From Stomorhina lunata (taxonomy: Eukaryota; Arthropoda; Insecta; Diptera; Rhiniidae), in assembly GCA_933228675.1 (NCBI GenBank), contig OW121742.1:106284940-106348939 (forward strand): DNA of 64,000 bases, read 5' to 3'. Each line of letters opens with the position of its first letter. Position 1 is the first letter of the stretch. The notes beneath the pieces are model-generated. The model did not search any database, was not told the DNA's origin, and saw only the letters and a list, made by a program, of their open reading frames with translations. A program made the translations under genes and the position numbers. This document shows, one piece after another, positions 57,665 through 64,000 of the stretch.

Positions 57665-59275
57665 ATTTTTTTTTTTATTTTATAGAAAATATTAAAAATA
57701 TTTCGGAATTTGATAGTAAATTTTTATTATTTTTGTAGGAAACTATTAGAAATAAATCGATAAAGGGTGACTTTTCCTAATCAATTATTTAAACAATTTT
57801 CCAGTGTTTTCCCCTATATCAGTTAATTGACTAAAATGATTAACAATGAAAAAATGTACTTGAACTATTTTTAGTTAAACCAAATAAAAAAGTTATAAAG
57901 TACAAAAGAAATTTCATCAAAACCTTCAAGAGACAACAGTGGAACAAACATAAAATGGACTCACCTGAAAAATGTTTTAAAAAATTCAAATTTGTTTAAT
58001 TTGGGAAAATTTTAAAACGTTTACTATTTCTTGAAGTGAAGATAAGAAAAAAAGACATTAAACAAAATTGTTGGTTCTCCTGCGTCATTTGGAGAAAACA
58101 ATATAAAAAAATTATGTGTTTAGATCTGAAAAAAAGACTCAAAGACGGTCGAATAGACAGACATTGCGTTCTAAATTTTTGCACAAAATCTTCTTTTCTA
58201 CACCCTCAGAAGTCACGTGTATTTTTTCGTTTGTCTTAAATCAGACATTAAAAATACAAACGATTAAGAAAATAGAAAAAAAAACCAACAGCTAAAATTC
58301 AAAAAGGGATAAGTAACAAAAATTAAAAAAATTTTTTTAATTACATTTTAGTGTATTTAGGTTAAAATTAGAATTTTTAATCTAAAAAAAGATTTTTTGA
58401 AATTTTGTCACTTAAGCTCTTTTGCCTTTTAGGCTTTGGATATTTTTTCCTTTTATCTTTTAGATTTTATATACATAGATACTCTTTCCTACGTAATCAC
58501 TAGCATTTCTGGTCTTCTGGTTCTCTGATATTTTATAATAATTGGAAAAAACACAAACGATTTCCACTGAAATACAGTTCCAAGATTTTGAAAAATGAAA
58601 TCGAAATATCAACAAAACAGAAATTGCGGAACATTGTTCAAGGTTAAAGATTATTGGAATGAATTGTTTCTTATATTTACTTTTGAAACAAAAATAAATT
58701 TTCTATTTATTGTATTTTCATATCTATTTGGGTTATTTTATTTAATACTTGAGATTTATTAAATAAAAGTAGAATTGAGTCAGAAAAGAATTTTCTATAA
58801 ATATCAACTAATAAATTTTGCATAACATCGTTTTTATTGTAGTACGGGAATTTTTAAATCTCTTAAGACATTTTGGTAGTGGGTCCAAAGAGTTGTTCTT
58901 TGCCAACAATAGGTAAACGACTTTTGGGTGGACTTTGATCAAAAGGCCAATTTTGAAGTGTAGATCCTATTTATAAACAATTTTTAATTGAAGTTAATAT
59001 GTATATTCCCATTCTCAATCAAAGATTTTTATATTTAAACTTATAGAGTCCATTATATAAATTTATAGAGTCAGACCTGCTATCTTTATAGAGCAGCCTT
59101 GGGCAAACAACTCTAGTTATAGGCAAATAAATTCAGACGACTCCCCTACACCATAATCAACAATTGTAAAGAGCCTAAAAACACTTGTACTCTTCAGATT
59201 TTTTTACAAGCTCTCCCCAACAACTTCAATTATTCGCTATGAAACCCACTTTATGGAGAAAGAACGCAATATGGA

Positions 59276-59499
59276 GTTTTTTTTTTAATTTTCTCTGCTA
59301 CTAAGAGCAAAATTTTTATAAGTGTTAGTACCTTTGACTGTAAGAGACTTCATAGATCCCAGTTCCGAAGCGTAGGTTTTAATAGAGGACAGTTTTTCAT
59401 CATAGAGCTCTACAGATTTTAGTTCTTAACAAGTTTTTAAAATGTATATTATTTTATGCCAATTTTGCCATCGTTAGGTCCAGTTTTCTTAAATTCTAA
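59276..59499. other. Unassigned sequence between the duplication and the RTE relic
   Basis: Starts with a run of T directly at the duplication edge. CATAGAGCTCTACAGATTTT-type phrases distantly recall the 63.1-63.4 kb repeat. Nothing coding. Confidence 0.35.
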
Positions 59500-60410
59500 G
59501 ATGTAATAGCCACGGCGTCGCCAAGACACCAAAAGTCGTCCTATATTACAGCTGCCCTGAAAATAGGCATGAATTTGGTTGCGGATTCATGATCAACTCA
59601 TTAAACGAAAGGATAGCGACAATACGAGTCAAAGCAAAGTACTTCCATCTGAGCCTAAATTGTGCTCACGCTCTCACAGAGGAGAAAGATGATGATATAA
59701 AAGAAGCTTTTTATGACCGAGTTGAAGAAGAGAACGACAACTACCCCAATCATGACGTCAAAATAAAATAATTTTAAAGCAAAAATTGGGCGGGAAAGTT
59801 GTATTGAGCCCACTGCTGGGGGTTACTGCATATTACGATTCGAAAAAAATTATTTTCGAAACGCAATGCTTTAAGTATACAAATTCGAACAGTTTTATTT
59901 TCGAATCGAAATACGCAGTAACCCCCCTGGAAAATTGAGTCTCCACAACGTAACATCCGACAATGATTTGAGGTTGATCTCCTTTGCGGCGGCTCGCAAT
60001 ATGGCAGTGAGCGGTACCAGATTTCGATAGCTTGAAATCAAAAAAGCGACGTGAGTGTCTCCCGATGAAATTACAAAAAATTAGATAGACCAATTAGATA
60101 GAGTCAATATGGACTCCGATCATAACCTTGTTGCAGCTAAGGTGAGAACACGTCTGAGTGTATTGCAGAACATACAGACAGAAGAACAAAGAAAGTTTGA
60201 CGTCACCAAGCTACAATCTCATCAAATATCCACCGATTATTTGCAACGAACAGCTCAATTACTCAGAGAAGATACTCCCGGTTCAAACGACATTTGTGCG
60301 CAGTGGCAACATATTGCTAATTACATAAAAGCTGCTGCAAAATCTGTACTACGGTTCCAGAACCCTGTCCCTAAAAACTTGGTATGCCGAGGAGTACCGC
60401 AATGACACTG
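59500..60410 (+). pseudogene. RTE-like LINE endonuclease relic, split by a MITE
   Basis: Translation pieces in order are: SLNERIATIRVKAKYFHLSL, then CAHALTEEKDDDIKEAFYDR and NHDVK (59590-59765). The region IGREVVLSP follows, then the MITE (59818-59925). After it come SLHNVTSDNDLRLISFAAAR, then MDSDHNLVAAKVRTRL (60109-60156) and a linker ending WYAEEYRND. This order (ERIATIRIKA, CAHAPTEE, the GD-N region, NGLRLIDFA, DSDHYLVAAKVR) is the APE-type endonuclease of RTE-like elements, often annotated in insects as craniofacial development protein 2-like. Stops and small indels break it. The SDH motif, part of the catalytic site, survives. The RT domain is absent. Confidence 0.75.
59818..59925. mobile_element. 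108-bp foldback MITE inside the RTE relic
   Basis: GGGGGTTACTGCATATTACG, then ATTCGAAAA, pairs with TTTTCGAATCGAAATACGCA, then GTAACCCCC. The element interrupts the endonuclease frame between the VVLSP and SLHNV segments. No target duplication is certain. Confidence 0.7.
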
Positions 60411-60559
60411 CTGGGAATACTTTATCCCACAGGGAAACTCCGCAATCAGTACTTTAGCCTAGAACTTTAGAAAAATATCTTGGTTCATTCATGTATGGAA
60501 CAAAATATCGGACAAATGTCCGACGCGAGCTCGGCGGCTTACCTTTATTCAATGGTCCA

Positions 60560-61037
60560 AATTTTCGATGACGCTGAAGCATACTTGAGGTTCTTTGCCT
60601 ATAATTTGCCGAATTATATTATTCTTAAGCTCTTCAAACAAGGATTCTAATGTGTCAAATCACATGATCTTGGCGGCCAATTGACATCGCCAGTACCTGA
60701 GATAACATCATTCTGACAATTGGCGACGATTGGAATGGTTAAGAGGCTTTGGTTCTTGAGTCAATTGCACCTTGTTAGATTGTAAATACAAGTCTTTATG
60801 CATAATGTTTTTCAACGACGCGCGTGAGAGGTGCAACTATCGAGCACGACGACGAGTTGATTCACACGAACAGCAGCAATATTTTCTGCAGTCTAGTCGA
60901 TGTTTTCAAAAACTTCTACAGACCTGGTTTGCCAAAATTTTTGCGCGATTTTTCCGATTGTACGCACATTTGGACAATTGAATTGATTCGAACTCCTGAA
61001 CAACTTTAACCCGTTGCTTGATTGTGTATCTTTCCAT
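60560..61037 (-). pseudogene. Decayed mariner-like transposase relic, third lineage
   Basis: On the minus strand a possible ATG at 61037-61035 begins MERYTIKQRVKVVQEF, like the MNRLTKEQRLQIVQIYF start. RTIGKIAQKFWQTRSVEVF follows near 60920 (compare QLIRLTMDRFRTTFTL). VNWPPRSCD-like sequence lies at about 60655-60690. Catalytic blocks 1 and 2 are missing or unrecognisable. TIRs were not found. Confidence 0.6.
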
Positions 61038-61149
61038 GGTTCAAATAAAGTTAGTCTGAAATTAAGAAATGTCAATGTCTTCAATCTCTCATAACTAATG
61101 CCTCATAAGGTACTATTTTTGAAAAGGCGTGCACGAAAATATGGAGGAC

Positions 61150-61510
61150 CCATTGATTACCGCCAGAATTTCAGAATGAATGCGTCTATTATCGGCTAAG
61201 ATGTTTAATTACATTCTAACTTCTTTGATCCAAGAAGTTTAAGCAATTTCGAAAGATACGTATTCAGGTAATTTAAAAGCTCAGTGCCAGGAAAAGTGTA
61301 ATGGCTATCGAAGTTAACCGCCAGAATGTCAGATTTGAGCAGAATGAATACATCTCCTATCAGCTGAGATGTTTAATTTCTTTTTTAATTCAGGAAGTAA
61401 AACGAAATTTTCGGAAGATAACTTATTAGGTGGTTTTGAAGCTCAAAAATTGAGCGAGGAAATGAAGAATACTATCATCTTCTTTGATCCAAGAAGTAAA
61501 AGCGACCCCC
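61150..61510 (+). repeat. Two diverged ~158-bp tandem units
   Basis: ACCGCCAGAAT starts at about 61160 and 61318. CAGAATGAAT, GCTGAGATGTTTAATT-like and TTTGATCCAAGAAGT phrases follow in the same order in both. Confidence 0.5.
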
Positions 61511-61595
61511 GGAAGTTAAGTAATTAATTGATTTTGGTGTTAGGGCTGTCCATATTTACGACACCAATAAGATTAAAAAATTGGCGAGATAAATA

Positions 61596-62875
61596 TCGGG
61601 TGTTTTTTATTGAGGTATAGAACTTTAAGTTGGCATCACTTTTTTAACTGGCGGCCATTTTGTCAGCTGTCAAGTGATTAATATTTAGTTTGGTTTGCCA
61701 TTTCATCATGAACAGGTTGACAAAAGAACAACGCTTGCAAATCGTGCAAATTTATTTCGAAAATAATGGATCAGTTCGCGAAGTTTACCGCAAGCTCCGT
61801 CCATTTTATGGTCGACATAATCGTCCATCAGAGCAATTAATTCGGTTAACCATGGATCGTTTTCGCACTACGTTTACTCTATGTGATAATACGCATCCGC
61901 AGCGACGTCGAACAGTGCGCACCGAAGAAACAATTGCTGCTGTAGAGCAAAGTGTTGAAGAGGACCCGAATGAATCGATTCGCCACCGTGCACAGCAATT
62001 GGAGCTTTCCATCAACTTTATGGAAGATTTTGCTCAAAGATCTTGGCTTGCGACCTTACAAGATCCAGCTTGTGCAAGAATTAAAGCCGCGAGACCATGC
62101 AATGCGTCGTGATTTTGGTGTATGGGCCGAAAATGAGATTGATCTCGATGCTGATTTTCATCGCAAAATTTTGTTCAGTGATGAGGCTCATTTTTGGTTG
62201 AATGGCTACGTCAATAAGCAAAATTGCCGCATTTGGAGTGAAGAGAATCCACATGAGACCCTTGAGACGCCATTACATCCACAAAAACTGACTGTTTGGT
62301 GTGCTCTATGGGCTGGTGGAGTCATTGGGCCATACTTCTGCCGAAATAATGCTGGAGAGTCAGTTACCATAAATGGAGACCGGTATAGAGCCATGATAAC
62401 CGATTATTTTGTTCCCCAATTGGATGGCATGAATGTGGATGAGTTGTGGTTCCAACAAGACGGCGCTACATGCCACACAGCGCACGTCACAATTGATTTA
62501 TTGAAGGAAACATTCGATAAGCGCATAATTTCGCGGAATGGACCTGTCAATTGGCCACCAAGATCGTGCGATTTGACACCACTGGATTATTTTCTTTGGG
62601 GATATGTGAAGTCGCTCGTCTACGCCAACAAACCAGAAACGTTAGGGGACTTGGAAGCCAACATTCGTGGCGTTATTGCCAACATACGGCACCATATGCT
62701 CGAAAAAGTAGTTGAAAATTGGACCTGTAGAATTGGCTTTATTCGAGCCAGCCGCGGCGGCAACATTAATGGCATAAAATTATCCTTCCAATAAAGCTAA
62801 ATTGATGGACATTAAAACGATTTTCTTGTGTTTTATTTCAATTCGAAGTTCTATACCTCTAAAAAAAACACCCTT
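61596..62875 (+). mobile_element. DD41D mariner-like element, copy 6
   Basis: TA at 61594-61595 and 62876-62877. The left tip is TCGGGTG. The right tip is CACCCTT, one base different from the CACCCAT of other copies. Length is 1280 bp. Confidence 0.95.
61708..62794 (+). pseudogene. Mariner transposase with a 2-bp frameshift and altered C-terminus
   Basis: From the ATG at 61708 the frame is normal until LEL. There loss of GT (about 62009: GAGCTTTCC where other copies have GAGCTTTGTCC) shifts it. The remaining two thirds, with all three catalytic Asp codons, is open in another frame. Near the end, a roughly 22-bp deletion after GCCGCGGCGG replaces HMPEIIFKH with NINGIKLSFQ, read from former 3' UTR. 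Missense changes include KILLKD, FDKRII and IRHHML. Confidence 0.93.
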
Positions 62876-62877
62876 TA

Positions 62878-63135
62878 TTAAAGAATATCGGAAATGCCGA
62901 GCCCATTTGTATCAGGCATTTATTAGATTGTTCTCTTCTGAACTCAATTGATGCAAAATTCGTTTGGAATTCAATATTAGACGACGTTAAAATAGCCTTT
63001 TCAACTAGTAATGTCGCTGATAACCGACTGGCGATCGACCTTGACATATTCAATGTCCGAAGTCATTTATGCTGTTCGTTAACAATTTTGATGAACTCGG
63101 TCACTCAACTTGAACATCAGCGGTCACTTAACGTG
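62878..63135. other. Unassigned sequence
   Basis: No recognised feature. Confidence 0.35.
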
Positions 63136-63440
63136 CTTAAATGGGAAATTGTATCGTATGCATGAATTTGGAGACAATAATATATCAAATTACAATTGTT
63201 GATATTGTAAATTCTTTTTAGTGTCCAATTTTGCATCGTAGAACTCAATATAGTCCTAATTTTAGTAGCGCAATTCGGTGCTTACTTGATTCGATTAAAT
63301 GGGAAATTGTATCGTATGTTAGTCTAAAATTTCTAGAGTTAAAATTCAAATTAAGATCGTTGGTATTGTAGGTTCCGTTTAGAGTCCAGTTATGCATCGT
63401 AGATCTTAATAAAGTCCTATTTTCAATAACACATTATATG
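63136..63440 (+). repeat. Two diverged ~161-bp tandem units
   Basis: AAATGGGAAATTGTATCGTA starts at 63138 and 63299. Each is followed by GTTG(G)ATATTGTA, GTCCA(A/G)TT(T)TGCATCGTAG and AATA(T/A)AGTCCTA blocks. Confidence 0.65.
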
Positions 63441-63639
63441 AGGTGAGTGCAATAGTCCTAAAATTAGAAGATGAAGTTCATTATTTTACCACAGAAGATA
63501 GGAAAAAGTTAGTTTCCTAGAAAAGAATATCTTTTATGGACTTCCCTTCTTTGTCAGGACAAATTGGGTTACCTTCCTTGGAAAGAGGATAGTAGAGAGT
63601 AGAAAAGTGAAAGGTGCTGAAAAGGAGAGGTAAAGTGTA

Positions 63640-63745
63640 TATTGGGTTTGTGCTGATCTTTGTAATGGATAGAAATATTAGTCTGAGACCAATCTTTTAG
63701 TATAATGATCGACTCCGAATCACTCCTTGAGTCGATTTAAATACA
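63640..63745 (-). mobile_element. 3' end remnant of a DINE-1-like element
   Basis: Read on the minus strand: ATCGACTCAAGGAGTGATTC, then GGAGTCGATCATTATACTAA, AGTCTCAGAC-like text, TAATATTTCTATCCATTACA and GATCAGCACAAACCCAATAT. This lines up with the 3' portion of the elements at 41487 and 16840, but the terminal hairpin is missing. Confidence 0.5.
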
Positions 63746-63749
63746 ACGT

Positions 63750-63921
63750 GAACTACTACATATCCACTTCTCTCTTTGACAAATTTTTTACTGTAAATAT
63801 TTCTGAAGATACAGTATCCTCTAGAGATGGGCTTCTAAAGTTATACTTGGATGGATCTAAATCGAAGAAGGTTCTTTCTTATCCCGCTCTCGGAGAAGAA
63901 AATTTAATTCAAAGTCGCTGA
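63750..63921 (+). pseudogene. Possible LINE RNase H fragment
   Basis: The frame reads DGLLKLYLDGSKSKK near 63815-63865, which recalls the IxVYTDGSK start of LINE RNase H domains. The rest does not match convincingly. It could be chance. Confidence 0.25.
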
Positions 63922-64000
63922 TCTTTTCATTATTCTTTAGAAAGAGATAGCTGCTAATAAAATCCCTAAATCTGGTGTTCGCAACTAAATTTCAACCCTA

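Larger units (their letters stand above)
54832..59275 (+). repeat. 4.44-kb tandem duplication, second unit
   Basis: Direct repeat of 50385-54827 at an offset of 4447-4448. Variant units inside minisatellite D occur in the same order in both copies. That excludes independent array growth since the duplication. The right edge diverges after ATATGGA into a T run. Confidence 0.95.

Noticed and set aside
60109..60405. A free-standing 98-residue host gene
   Set aside because: The sequence starting DSDHNLVAAKVRTRL is the end of an RTE-like endonuclease and continues from upstream fragments.

Overview
This window reads as nuclear DNA of a brachyceran fly, most likely a calyptrate or muscoid. It is very AT-rich and almost gene-free. 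It carries DINE-1-like interspersed elements with CCGTCTGTC-type runs, a tRNA-derived SINE of a type I associate with flies, and several LINE and mariner lineages. Only one host gene is supported: the first coding exon of dynactin subunit 1 (p150, Glued in Drosophila), running off the left edge on the minus strand. The organism call is inference from element style and from that exon; no search was run.

Layout. 1-626: dynactin p150 exon with a CAP-Gly domain. 1.3-5.6 kb: old, degenerate tandem and dispersed repeats. 6.05-7.1 kb: a minisatellite built on a 20-bp palindrome. 9.5-20.9 kb: dense nested transposons (DINE-like elements, a mariner, a tRNA-SINE with target duplication, a hAT-like element with long inverted ends, and a three-level nest at 16.8-20.9 kb). 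21.1-22.1 kb: a TIR-bounded element carrying a coiled-coil exon with intact-looking splice sites and one stop codon. 22.65-33.7 kb: about 9 kb of hairpin-forming minisatellite in three blocks, one of which flips orientation halfway. 34.7-43.1 kb: LINE relics split by two mariners, then a tandem pair of DINE-like elements. 43.5-49.7 kb: pogo-like MITEs, another mariner and an older mariner relic. 50.385-59.275 kb: a nearly identical 4.44-kb tandem duplication containing its own palindromic minisatellite. 59.5-64 kb: an RTE-like endonuclease relic split by a MITE, a second mariner relic, and the sixth mariner copy.

The clearest family is a DD41D mariner-like element of about 1.3 kb, present six times in both orientations with TA target sites. 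Only the copy at 38761-40065 keeps an uninterrupted 361-residue transposase. The other five each carry different lesions, so it looks like a recent burst with independent decay.

The least ordinary signals are: (1) several minisatellites whose ~29-31 bp units are near-perfect palindromes, most centred on CTATAG; (2) the head-to-head inversion in the 22.7-26.7 kb array, which could fold into a kilobase-scale hairpin RNA if transcribed; (3) the apparent capture of a host exon by a TIR element at 21.1 kb; (4) the 4.44-kb duplication, either very recent or an assembly artefact. No CRISPR, rRNA or bona fide tRNA genes were seen.
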